In this document: positions 43,604 through 51,449 of the stretch, in pieces | How the letters are laid out: every line of letters begins with the position of its first letter | Numbering within the stretch: the stretch's first letter is position 1 | Assembly (NCBI GenBank): GCA_014655195.1 | Contig: BNBH01000002.1 | Location: 180,406 to 244,405, forward strand | Direction: 5' to 3' | Length of the DNA stretch: 64,000 bases | DNA from: Streptomyces cellulosae | Lineage (GTDB): Bacteria > Actinomycetota > Actinomycetes > Streptomycetales > Streptomycetaceae | Translations under genes and position numbers: made by a program | The notes under the pieces: generated by a model | Told to the model about the DNA's origin: nothing | Seen by the model: the letters and a program-made list of their open reading frames with translations, nothing else | The model's database searches: none

Positions 43604-44794
43604 GTGGCCGGTCGAACGCGGGTTTCCCAGGCGGCGGTGGCGGCGTTGTGCCTGCTGCTCGCCGCCCTCGTGGGGTGCGGCGGCGGCCCTGCCGTGGACG
43701 CGGCCCGCGCGGAGGTGCAGTCCCTGCTCGACCGGCGCGCCGAGGCCGTCCTGGACCGGGACTCCGCCGCTTACGCCCGCACCGGCACCCGCGACGGCTT
43801 CGACAACCTGCGCGCGGTGCCCCTCGCCGACTGGTCCTACCGCCTCACCGACCTGGACCGCACCGGCGACCGGGCCACCGCCGCGGCCGACCTCAGCTAC
43901 CGCGTCGACGGCCACGACCGCTCCCCGGTCGTCACCGCCCGCATCCTGAGCCTCAGCCGGGACCGTGACGGGCACTGGTCGGTGGAGTCCGACCGCCCCG
44001 CCGAGAAGTCCGGCCAGCAGCTCTGGGACCAGGGCCGCGCGCAGGCCGTGCGGGGCGAACGCAGCCTGGTGCTCGGCGTCGGGCAGTCCGAGGAGACCCT
44101 GCGGGACTACGCCCGCCTCGCCGACCGCGCCGTGCCCGCCGTCTCCGACGCCTGGGGCTCCGCGTGGGCCCGCGGTGTCGTCGTCCTCGTCCCGGAGACC
44201 CTGGAGGGCATGGCGGGCCTCCTGGGCTCACCCCCGTCCTCCTACCGGGGCATCGCGGCGGTCACCACCGGGGCGACGGGGGGCGGGCCCCGGGCGCCCG
44301 CGGACCGGGTGATCGTGAACCCGGACGCCTTCGGGATGCTGGGCGACTCGGGGCGGCAGGTCGTCCTCACGCACGAGACCGCGCATGTCGCGACCCGCGC
44401 CCACACGTCGGCCTCGACGCCGCTGTGGCTCTCCGAGGGGTACGCCGACTGGGTCGGTTATCGCGGCTCCGGCCGCACCGCCGCCGAGGCCGCGCCGGAA
44501 CTGGCCCACGCCGTGGGACGGGGGGAGGTGCCGGCCGCGCTGCCCGAGGACGAGGACTTCGGCTTCACCGGCGACCCGGAGGGGCTGGCGCGGGCGTACG
44601 AGGGGAGCTGGCTGGCGTGCCGGATGATCGCGGAGCGGTGGGGGGAGGAGAAGCTGGGGGAGTTCTACCGCGCCGTGGGGGCGCATGAGGGGCGGGAGGG
44701 GGCGGTCGAGGATGCGATGGAGCGTGTGCTGGGGGTGACGCCGGAGGAGTTCACACTCCGGTGGCGGGACTTCGTGCGGGGCGCGCTGCGGTGA
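43604..44794 (+). CDS. Lipoprotein zinc metalloprotease (gluzincin-type, HExxH)
   Basis: 396 residues. A signal sequence ends in a lipobox (LLAALVGC, Cys near 25). A middle domain (about 30-140) resembles an NTF2/SnoaL-like fold. A C-terminal peptidase domain carries LTHETAHVATRAH (His near 257 and 261, catalytic Glu between) and LWLSEGYADWVGYRG, whose Glu is the third zinc ligand as in peptidase MA/M1-like gluzincins. It would act outside on unknown substrates. The start is GTG without a ribosome site; see the leaderless -10 upstream. Confidence 0.85.
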   Translation: MAGRTRVSQAAVAALCLLLAALVGCGGGPAVDAARAEVQSLLDRRAEAVLDRDSAAYARTGTRDGFDNLRAVPLADWSYRLTDLDRTGDRATAAADLSYRVDGHDRSPVVTARILSLSRDRDGHWSVESDRPAEKSGQQLWDQGRAQAVRGERSLVLGVGQSEETLRDYARLADRAVPAVSDAWGSAWARGVVVLVPETLEGMAGLLGSPPSSYRGIAAVTTGATGGGPRAPADRVIVNPDAFGMLGDSGRQVVLTHETAHVATRAHTSASTPLWLSEGYADWVGYRGSGRTAAEAAPELAHAVGRGEVPAALPEDEDFGFTGDPEGLARAYEGSWLACRMIAERWGEEKLGEFYRAVGAHEGREGAVEDAMERVLGVTPEEFTLRWRDFVRGALR

Positions 44795-44835
44795 GGCGGG
44801 GTGGGGTTTCGTCGGCGCGTGCGGGCCGGTTCGGG

Positions 44836-45122
44836 CTGGTCGCGCAGTTCCCCGCGCCCCTTCAGGGGCGCCGCAGCGGCACCCTTTCGACGCCGGGTGC
44901 GGGGTGTCTGTGGCTGGTCGCGCAGTTCCCCGCGCCTCTTCAGGGGTGCCGCAGCGGCACCCTTTCGACGTCGGGTGTGGGGTGTCTGTGGCTGGTCGCG
45001 TAGTTCCCCGCGCCCCTTCCGGGGGCGCCGCAGCGGCACCCTTTCGACGCCGGGTGCGGGGTGTCTGTGGCTGGTCGCGTAGTTCCCCGCGCCCCTTCAG
45101 GGGCGGTACGAAGGCACCCTCG
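44836..45122. repeat. Four tandem copies of a 78-bp intergenic repeat
   Basis: Copies begin at 44836, 44914, 44992 and 45071 (spacing 78, 78, 79). Each starts CTGGTCGCG(C/T)AGTTCCCCGCG and runs through CCGCAGCGGCACCCTTTCGACG to GGGGTGTCTGTGG. The fourth is partial. It overlaps the last codons of the minus-strand GT87 gene (stop at 45097). This accounts for the whole 300-bp gap after the metalloprotease gene. Confidence 0.92.
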
Positions 45123-46341
45123 TGCGTTCCGCCCAGGACGGGCCCGGTGCTGAGGGAATCTCCCTCCGGGCCGGCACCGTCGCCCGCCACAAGGCGCCCG
45201 CTGCCAGGAGGGACGCCGCCACCAGAAGGCCGTTACGGACGGCCAGCAACGTGATGCCCAGCGCGTCGCTCGCCACCACGTGCGCGAACCACAGCGGAAA
45301 CTCCAGCATCGTCACCGGGCAGGCCGCCAGGACCAGGACCGCCGGACGGCCCATCCGGCTCTCGCGGAAGCACAGGCACACCGCCCCCGCACCGACCAGC
45401 CACACCATGTACTGCGGACTGATCACCCGGCTGGTGACCGTGAACAGCAGGACCGCCGTGAACGCCGCGTCCGCCACCGTGTGCGGCGTGAACCGGGTCG
45501 CCAGCAGCCGCCACAGCACCAGCCACGCCAGCGCGGCCCCGGTCAGGAACAGCGCCCCCGTCGACACCCAGCTCACGTACGGACCGAGGAACTCCACCGA
45601 GCCGTAGTTCAGCAGCACCTCACCGTCCCAGCCGTGGTGCCGGGCGACATGGAACACCAGCGACCCCAGCGACTCCACCTCCGTGCCCCGGTCCCGCTGG
45701 AAGCCCAGGAACGCGAACGCGCCCGGCATCGTCGCCGCGAACAGCCCGGCCACCACCACGCCCGTCACCGCCGCCGACACCCACGCGGCCCGCCTGCGCA
45801 CCGCGAGCAGCAGCAGCGCCGGCCACACCTTCAGCAGCGCACCGAACGCCATCAACGCGCCCGCCAGCCGGGGGTGCCGGCCGGCCGCCAGCAGCCCGGC
45901 CACCGCGACCGCCGTCACCATCACGTCGTAGCGGGCGTACACCGTCGGACCGAGCAGCGGCACCCCCGCCACCCACAGCCACGCCCCGCGCCGGGAACGG
46001 CCCCCGCCGCGTGCCCCGCGCAGCAGCAGCGCCAGCGTCGCCGCGTCGGCCGCCAGGGCCAGCACGAAGAAGGCCGTCGCGTACTCCAGGAACGGCAGCA
46101 CGGCGGGGGAGAGGATCGCCAGGGCCGCGGCGGGCGGGTACTGCCAGGTCACGTCGTCCTGCGGAAACGTTCCGGTGACCAGGACGTCGTACCAGCCCCG
46201 GTAGATCACCGACACGTCGCTGGTGACGTCCGGGCCCGGGAAGACCACCACCTTCAGCACGCACAGCAGCAGCGCCGCGCGCGTCACGCCCCAGATCCCC
46301 AGCAGCCCTGCCAGAGACCCCCGTGCGGCCGTCGGTTCCAC
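45097..46341 (-). CDS. DUF2029 / GT87-family membrane mannosyltransferase-like protein
   Basis: 414 residues, about ten transmembrane helices. The N-terminal loop after TM1 has FPGPDVTSDVSVIYRGWYDVL and a VTWQYPPAAALAIL segment, matching the GT-C DUF2029 pattern (acidic residue in the first outer loop, then YPP). GT87 enzymes use polyprenyl-phosphate mannose to build lipomannan-type glycans at the membrane exterior. GTG at 46341 has CAGGAA upstream. It is divergent from the PimB-like GT4 gene, a sensible pairing for glycolipid synthesis. The C-terminal tail is encoded in part by the tandem repeat. Confidence 0.85.
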   Translation of the reverse strand: MEPTAARGSLAGLLGIWGVTRAALLLCVLKVVVFPGPDVTSDVSVIYRGWYDVLVTGTFPQDDVTWQYPPAAALAILSPAVLPFLEYATAFFVLALAADAATLALLLRGARGGGRSRRGAWLWVAGVPLLGPTVYARYDVMVTAVAVAGLLAAGRHPRLAGALMAFGALLKVWPALLLLAVRRRAAWVSAAVTGVVVAGLFAATMPGAFAFLGFQRDRGTEVESLGSLVFHVARHHGWDGEVLLNYGSVEFLGPYVSWVSTGALFLTGAALAWLVLWRLLATRFTPHTVADAAFTAVLLFTVTSRVISPQYMVWLVGAGAVCLCFRESRMGRPAVLVLAACPVTMLEFPLWFAHVVASDALGITLLAVRNGLLVAASLLAAGALWRATVPARREIPSAPGPSWAERTRVPSYRP

Positions 46342-46448
46342 GTGATTCCTGCCCGTCCGGTGTGCGGTCGATGAGGGGCCATGATGTCCCGGAAGCCGGT
46401 GCACATGCCACCGAGCAGCGCCGTGGCGGACGCGCGACAACCGTTCGG

Positions 46449-46462
46449 TAGGGTCGGCGACG
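46449..46462 (+). promoter_or_regulatory. -10 element of a probable leaderless transcript
   Basis: TAGGGT at 46449-46454 lies 8 nt before ATG 46463. No Shine-Dalgarno. Confidence 0.5.
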
Positions 46463-47605
46463 ATGCACAAGACCCTGATCGTCACCAACGACTTCCCGCC
46501 CCGTCCCGGCGGCATCCAGGCCTTCCTGCACAACATGGCGCTGCGCCTGGACCCGGAGCGCGTCGTCGTCTACGCCTCCACCTGGAAGCGCACCCGCGAG
46601 GGCGTCGAGGCGACCGCGGCCTTCGACGCGGAGCAGCCGTTCACCGTCGTCCGCGACCGTACGACGATGCTGCTGCCCACCCCGGCCGCCACCCGGCGGG
46701 CCGTGGGGCTGCTGCGCGAGCACGGCTGCACCTCGGTGTGGTTCGGGGCGGCGGCGCCGCTCGGCCTGATGGCCCCGGCGCTGCGCCGCGCGGGCGCCGA
46801 GCGGATCGTGGCCACCACCCACGGCCACGAGGCCGGCTGGGCCCAGCTGCCCGCCGCACGGCAGCTGCTGCGCCGTATCGGGGAGTCCACGGACACGATC
46901 ACCTACCTGGGCGAGTACACCCGCTCCCGGATCGCCCGCGCCCTCACCCCGGAGGCCGCCGCCCGCATGGTGCAACTGCCGCCCGGGGTCGACGAGAAGA
47001 CCTTCCACCCCGGCTCCGGCGGCGACGAGGTGCGCGCCCGGCTCGGACTGACCGACCGCCCGGTGGTCGTGTGCGTCTCGCGTCTCGTGCCGCGCAAGGG
47101 CCAGGACACGCTGATCCGGGCGATGCCCGCGATCCTCGCCGCCGAGCCGGACGCCGTCCTGCTGATCGTCGGCGGCGGCCCCTACGAGAAGGACCTGCGC
47201 CGCCTCGCCGCCGACACCGGCGTCGCCGCCTCCGTCCGCTTCACGGGTTCCGTCCCCTGGTCCGAGCTGCCCGCCCACTACGGCGCCGGCGACGTCTTCG
47301 CGATGCCCTGCCGGACCCGCCGCGGCGGCCTGGACGTGGAGGGCCTCGGCATCGTCTACCTGGAAGCCTCCGCGACGGGCCTCCCGGTCGTCGCCGGCGA
47401 CTCGGGCGGCGCCCCCGACGCGGTCCTCGACGGAGAAACAGGCTGGGTGGTCCCCGGCACGTCCCCCACCGAAGCGGCGGACCGCATCACGACCCTCCTC
47501 GCCGACCCCGAACTCCGCGACCGCATGGGCCGCCGCGGCCGGGAATGGGTCGAGGAGAAGTGGCGCTGGGACCTCCTCGCCGACAAGCTGAAAACACTCC
47601 TGTAA
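46463..47605 (+). CDS. GT4 glycosyltransferase, PimB-like (phosphatidylinositol monomannoside mannosyltransferase)
   Basis: 380 residues, GT-B fold. N-terminal VTNDFPPRPGGIQAFLHNMA, middle TTHGHEAGWAQLPAAR, and the nucleotide-sugar half with CVSRLVPRKGQDTLIRAMP, VGGGPYEKDL and DVEGLGIVYLEASATGLPV (the E-x7-E motif). This matches actinobacterial PimB', which adds the second mannose from GDP-mannose to phosphatidylinositol monomannoside on the cytoplasmic face. Family recognition is firm; the acceptor is inferred. It ends in a 17-bp hairpin. Confidence 0.86.
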   Translation: MHKTLIVTNDFPPRPGGIQAFLHNMALRLDPERVVVYASTWKRTREGVEATAAFDAEQPFTVVRDRTTMLLPTPAATRRAVGLLREHGCTSVWFGAAAPLGLMAPALRRAGAERIVATTHGHEAGWAQLPAARQLLRRIGESTDTITYLGEYTRSRIARALTPEAAARMVQLPPGVDEKTFHPGSGGDEVRARLGLTDRPVVVCVSRLVPRKGQDTLIRAMPAILAAEPDAVLLIVGGGPYEKDLRRLAADTGVAASVRFTGSVPWSELPAHYGAGDVFAMPCRTRRGGLDVEGLGIVYLEASATGLPVVAGDSGGAPDAVLDGETGWVVPGTSPTEAADRITTLLADPELRDRMGRRGREWVEEKWRWDLLADKLKTLL

Positions 47606-47640
47606 CGCGAGAGCCGCCCTCGAAGGGCGGCTCTCGCGTT
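47604..47640 (+). terminator. Hairpin terminator of the GT4 gene
   Basis: AACGCGAGAGCCGCCCT at 47604-47620 and its perfect complement at 47624-47640, with a 3-nt CGA loop. The stem includes the TAA stop codon, and its 3' end is GCGTT. Confidence 0.92.
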
Positions 47641-47641
47641 A

Positions 47642-47735
47642 CAGGGGCGCGGGGAACTGCGCGACAAGCCCCCGCGACGCGGCACTTGAGCGACGGGCGG
47701 AAACCGCCCCTCAGGGGCGCGGGGAACTGCGCGAC
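47642..47735. repeat. Two copies of the CAGGGGCGCGGGGAACTGCGCGAC repeat
   Basis: The motif, given here by its ends CAGGGGCGCGGGG and AACTGCGCGAC, occurs at 47642-47666 and 47711-47735. It is the reverse complement of the core of the 78-bp repeat at 44.8 kb and of the copy at 60.9 kb. It lies between the convergent GT4 and acyl-CoA ligase genes. Confidence 0.85.
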
Positions 47736-47789
47736 CAACCCCCACGCACCCGCACCCGCCAACGGCGGGTCCAGGCACTCCGGTCGGCG

Positions 47790-49586
47790 CTACTTCGCGT
47801 AGATCGCCTCGATCTCGTGCGCGTAATCCTTCGCCACAACATTCCGCTTCAGCTTCAGCGAAGGCGTCAGATGCCCCGACTCCTCCGTGAACTGCGCCGG
47901 CAGCACCCGGAACTTCCGCACCGACTCCGCCTTCGACACCGCCGCGTTCCCGTCGTCCACGGCCTCCTGGATCGCCGCCAGCAGATCCGGGTCGTCGCAC
48001 AGCGACGCCGCCGTCGACCCTTCCGGCTTGCCGTGCTCCGCGCACCAGCGGCCCAGGAACTCCTCGTCGACGGTGACGAGCGCGCCCACGAACGGCCGCC
48101 CGTCGCCGACCACCATGCACTCCGCGACCAGCGCGTGCGCCCGGATGCGGTCCTCGATGACCGCCGGGGCGACGTTCTTGCCGCCGGCCGTCACCAGGAT
48201 CTCCTTCTTCCGGCCGGTGATCCGCAGATAGCCGTCCTCGTCCAGGGTGCCGATGTCCCCGGTGTGGAACCAGCCGTCGGCCAGCGCCTCGGCGGTCGCT
48301 CCCGGGTTGTTCCAGTACTCCTTGAACAGGTGCTCGCCGTGCAGCAGGACCTCGCCGTCGTCCGCTATGCGCACCACCGAGCCGGGCAGCGGCTGGCCGA
48401 CCGTGCCGATCTTCTGGCGGTCCCACGGGTTGAAGGCGGTGGCCGCGCAGGACTCGGTCAGGCCGTAGCCCTCCAGCACGCTGAAGCCGATGCCGCGGAA
48501 GAAGTGGCCGAGGCGCTCGCCGAGCGGGGCGCCGCCGGAGATCGCGTACTCGCCGCGTCCGCCCAGCACCGCGCGGAGCTTGCTGTAGACCAGCTTGTCG
48601 AAGACCTTGTGCTTGACCTTCAGGCCGAACGACGGGCCCGAGGGGGAGTCCAGCGCCTGGCTCCAGGCGATCGCGGCGTCGGCGGCCTTGTCGAAGATCT
48701 TGCCCTTGCCGTCCGCCTGCGCCTTGGCGCGCGCCGAGTTGTAGACCTTCTCGAAGACGCGCGGCACGCCGAGGATCAGCGTCGGGCGGAACGCGGCCAG
48801 CTCGTCGGTGAGGTTCTTGATGTCCGGGACGCAGCCCAGCTTGATCGGCGCCATCATCGGCGCGATCTGCACCAGCCGGCCGAAGACGTGCGCGAGCGGC
48901 AGGAACAGCAGCACGGAGCACTCGCCGGTGCGGAACAGCGGACGCAGCCGCTCCACGATGTTGCCGCACTCCGCGAAGAAGCTGCGGTGGGTGAGCACGC
49001 AGCCCTTGGGGCGGCCGGTGGTGCCGGAGGTGTAGACGATGGTCGCCGGGTCGTCGGCCTTGGCGACCGAGGAGCGCTCCTCGACCGTGTCGTCGGCGAC
49101 GTCCGCGCCGAGAAGGCCCAGCTCCTCCAGGCCGCCGCCCTCGATCTGCCACACGTTCTTCAGCGCGGGCAGCCGGTCGCGCACGGACTCCACGGTGGCC
49201 GTGTGGGCGTCGAGCTCCACCAGGCAGGCGGTGGCGCCCGAGTCGCCGAGGATCCACGCCACCTGCTCCGCCGAACTGGTCTCGTACACCGGCACGGTGA
49301 TCGCGCCGGCGCTCCAGATCGCGAAGTCGAGCAGCGTCCACTCGTAACGGGTACGGGACATCAGGCCGACGCGGTCGCCGGGCTGCACGCCCGCCGCGAT
49401 CAGGCCCTTGGCGGCGGCCCGCACCTCCGTGAGGAAGGTGGCGGCCGTCACGTCCTGCCACGTCCCGCCGACCTTGCGGGCCATGACGGCGACGTCAGGG
49501 TGCTGCGCGGCGTTTCTGCGGACGATGTCGGTCAGATTGCCGTCCGCAGGGACCTCGTAAAGGGCCGGAAGGCTGAACTCGCGCAA
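47790..49586 (-). CDS. Long-chain fatty acid--CoA ligase (FadD15-like AMP-dependent synthetase)
   Basis: 598 residues, ANL superfamily. P-loop-like YTSGTTGRPKGCVLTH near 180, GGAPLGERLGHFF, GYGLTESCAATAFNPW, the ATP-binding Asp in FHTGDIGTLDEDGYL, hinge ITGRKKEILVTAGGKN, and C-terminal catalytic Lys region SLKLKRNVVAKDY. It activates fatty acids to acyl-CoA through an acyl-AMP. TTG at 49586 is chosen: AGGAG lies 8-9 nt upstream and the residues LREFSLPALYEVP are those typical of family N-termini; a longer frame to 49694 lacks support. Confidence 0.92.
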   Translation of the reverse strand: MREFSLPALYEVPADGNLTDIVRRNAAQHPDVAVMARKVGGTWQDVTAATFLTEVRAAAKGLIAAGVQPGDRVGLMSRTRYEWTLLDFAIWSAGAITVPVYETSSAEQVAWILGDSGATACLVELDAHTATVESVRDRLPALKNVWQIEGGGLEELGLLGADVADDTVEERSSVAKADDPATIVYTSGTTGRPKGCVLTHRSFFAECGNIVERLRPLFRTGECSVLLFLPLAHVFGRLVQIAPMMAPIKLGCVPDIKNLTDELAAFRPTLILGVPRVFEKVYNSARAKAQADGKGKIFDKAADAAIAWSQALDSPSGPSFGLKVKHKVFDKLVYSKLRAVLGGRGEYAISGGAPLGERLGHFFRGIGFSVLEGYGLTESCAATAFNPWDRQKIGTVGQPLPGSVVRIADDGEVLLHGEHLFKEYWNNPGATAEALADGWFHTGDIGTLDEDGYLRITGRKKEILVTAGGKNVAPAVIEDRIRAHALVAECMVVGDGRPFVGALVTVDEEFLGRWCAEHGKPEGSTAASLCDDPDLLAAIQEAVDDGNAAVSKAESVRKFRVLPAQFTEESGHLTPSLKLKRNVVAKDYAHEIEAIYAK

Positions 49587-49867
49587 GACTGCTGCTCCTC
49601 TTAGGGCGCCGGCGCCACGACGTTGTGCGATGCGACGGTGCGGTCCAAGGCTCGGGCGGGTGCTCGCGAATTCATTGGTTGAAATCCCGAGCACGACTGG
49701 ACTGCCCGGACGTTACCCGCCGGTATGGCTGTCACGACAGGGGGCCCTGCCAGATGTTCGCTGCGTCACACAGGTTGGTGCTTCATTGCGCACAGTAGTC
49801 CACAGCTGAACCGGCGAGCCAGTAACCGCAGGTAGGGCCGCCGTTGTTCACGTTCGCCGCACACGAT

Positions 49868-49881
49868 TACGCTTGATCGCC
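49868..49881 (+). promoter_or_regulatory. -10 element of a probable leaderless transcript
   Basis: TACGCT at 49868-49873 lies 8 nt before ATG 49882; TTGTTC at 49844-49849 (18-bp spacer) may be the -35. The rest of the 295-bp gap before it shows no gene. Confidence 0.5.
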
Positions 49882-50679
49882 ATGGCATCCTCACCCGGCG
49901 GCGGCCCGCGCACCCGCGTCCACGTGGTCAGCGACGTTCACGGCAACGCGGCCGGCCTCGCGCGCGCCAAGGACGGCGCCGACGCCCTGGTCTGCCTCGG
50001 TGACCTGGTGCTGTTCCTGGACTACGCCGACCACTCGCGCGGCATCTTCCCCGACCTGTTCGGCACGGAGAACGCCCACCGCATCGTGGAGCTGCGCACC
50101 GCCCGCCGCTTCGAGGAGGCGCGCGACTTCCAGCGCGGCCTGTGGGCCGGCATCGGCGTCGACCGCGCGACGGCGATCGAGACGGCGGTGCGGAAACAGT
50201 ACGCGGAGCTGTTCTCCGCCCTCCCCACTCCGACGTACGCCACCTACGGCAACGTCGACGTGCCGCCCCTGTGGCGGGAGTACGCCGGGCCGGGCACCAC
50301 CGTGCTCGACGGGCAGCGGGTGGAGATCGGCGGCTGGACCTTCGGCTTCGTCGGCGGCGGCCTGCGCACCCCGATGCGCACGCCGTACGAGATCGACGAC
50401 GAGGAGTTCGCGGCGAAGATCGAGGCGGTCGGCGAGGTCGACGTGCTGTGCACGCACATCCCGCCGGAGGTCCCGGAGCTGGTCTACGACACCGTCGCCC
50501 GCCGCTTCGAGCGGGGCAGCACGGCGCTGCTGGAGGCGATCCGCCGCACCCGCCCCCGCTATTCGCTGTTCGGGCACGTCCACCAGCCGCTGGTGCGACG
50601 GATGCGGATCGGCGCCACCGAATGCGTCAACGTGGGGCACTTCGCGTCCACCGGCCGGCCCTGGGCGCTGGAGTTCTGA
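49882..50679 (+). CDS. Calcineurin-like metallophosphoesterase
   Basis: 265 residues. All five metallophosphatase blocks are visible: VVSDVHGNAAG near 14, LGDLVLF near 38, YGNVDVPP (the GNHD block with Val for His), THIPPEVPEL and FGHVHQPLV. Two divalent metals are expected. Substrate not readable. ATG at 49882 is favoured over TTG at 49873 because it fits a leaderless start. It is followed 140 bp later by an SRPBCC protein gene on the same strand. Confidence 0.9.
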   Translation: MASSPGGGPRTRVHVVSDVHGNAAGLARAKDGADALVCLGDLVLFLDYADHSRGIFPDLFGTENAHRIVELRTARRFEEARDFQRGLWAGIGVDRATAIETAVRKQYAELFSALPTPTYATYGNVDVPPLWREYAGPGTTVLDGQRVEIGGWTFGFVGGGLRTPMRTPYEIDDEEFAAKIEAVGEVDVLCTHIPPEVPELVYDTVARRFERGSTALLEAIRRTRPRYSLFGHVHQPLVRRMRIGATECVNVGHFASTGRPWALEF

Positions 50680-50819
50680 GACGTCCCGGACGCCTGCGCA
50701 CAGGTCGGGTGATCTCGGTACGGGCGGTGCGCGGTAGCCTTCCGCTGCACGTGCGTGGGCCGTCCGGCCCGCGCACGGCGAGGACGACCTACCGGCCCGC
50801 ATCTGGAGGAGCCACGGCG

Positions 50820-51263
50820 ATGGCGGAACACACCAGCTCGAGCATCACCATCGAGGCGGCACCGGCCGACGTGATGGGAGTGATCTCCGACTTCGCCCGC
50901 TATCCCGAGTGGACGGGAGAGGTGAAGGAGGCGGAGGTCCTCAAGACCGACGCGGAGGGCCGCGCCGAGCAGGTCCGCCTGGTCATGGACGCCGGCGCGA
51001 TCAAGGACGACCAGACCCTGGCGTACACCTGGAGCGGCCCGCACGAGGTCTCCTGGACCCTGGTGAAGTCCCAGATGCTCCGCTCCCTCGACGGTTCCTA
51101 CGTCCTCACCCCCGCCGGCGCGGACACCACCGAGGTGACCTACCGCCTCACGGTCGACGTCAAGATCCCGATGCTCGGCATGATCAAGCGCAAGGCGGAG
51201 AAGGTCATCATCGACCGGGCGCTGGCGGGCCTGAAGAAGCGCGTGGAGTCCGGCGCGAAGTAG
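50820..51263 (+). CDS. SRPBCC-family (START/polyketide cyclase-like) protein
   Basis: 147 residues, MAEHTSSSITIEAAPADVM, SDFARYPEWTGEVKEAEVL, WTLVKSQMLRSLDGSYVL and a C-terminal helix KAEKVIIDRALAGLKKRV. The helix-grip fold makes a hydrophobic ligand pocket; these short forms usually bind lipids or hydrophobic metabolites with no fixed reaction. ATG 50820 has GGAGGA 8 nt upstream. TAGCCT at 50735-50740 is a likely -10. Confidence 0.88.
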   Translation: MAEHTSSSITIEAAPADVMGVISDFARYPEWTGEVKEAEVLKTDAEGRAEQVRLVMDAGAIKDDQTLAYTWSGPHEVSWTLVKSQMLRSLDGSYVLTPAGADTTEVTYRLTVDVKIPMLGMIKRKAEKVIIDRALAGLKKRVESGAK

Positions 51264-51354
51264 GACACCCGCGGCGTCCGGCTTCCCTTGTGCGTCTCGC
51301 GTCCCCGGCGCGCGGGACGATGCGCCGGATCGGCCCTGGCGGGTCTCGTCCTCG

Positions 51355-51390
51355 CACGCCGGACGGGCTGCATCCAGTTCCTCCGGCGTG
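51355..51390. repeat. Dispersed palindrome between the SRPBCC and ArsA-like genes
   Basis: CACGCCGGACGGGCTG at 51355-51370 and CAGTTCCTCCGGCGTG at 51375-51390 form imperfect arms. The continuation GGGGAGCGGGATCCGGGGCGGAGCCCCGG parallels that at 38.2 kb. Likely a terminator-type element. Confidence 0.72.
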
Positions 51391-51435
51391 TGGGGAGCGG
51401 GATCCGGGGCGGAGCCCCGGGACGGTAGGTCCCGG

Positions 51436-51449
51436 TAGCGTTCGGCCTC
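51436..51449 (+). promoter_or_regulatory. -10 element of a probable leaderless transcript
   Basis: TAGCGT at 51436-51441 lies 8 nt before ATG 51450, without a Shine-Dalgarno. Confidence 0.5.
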
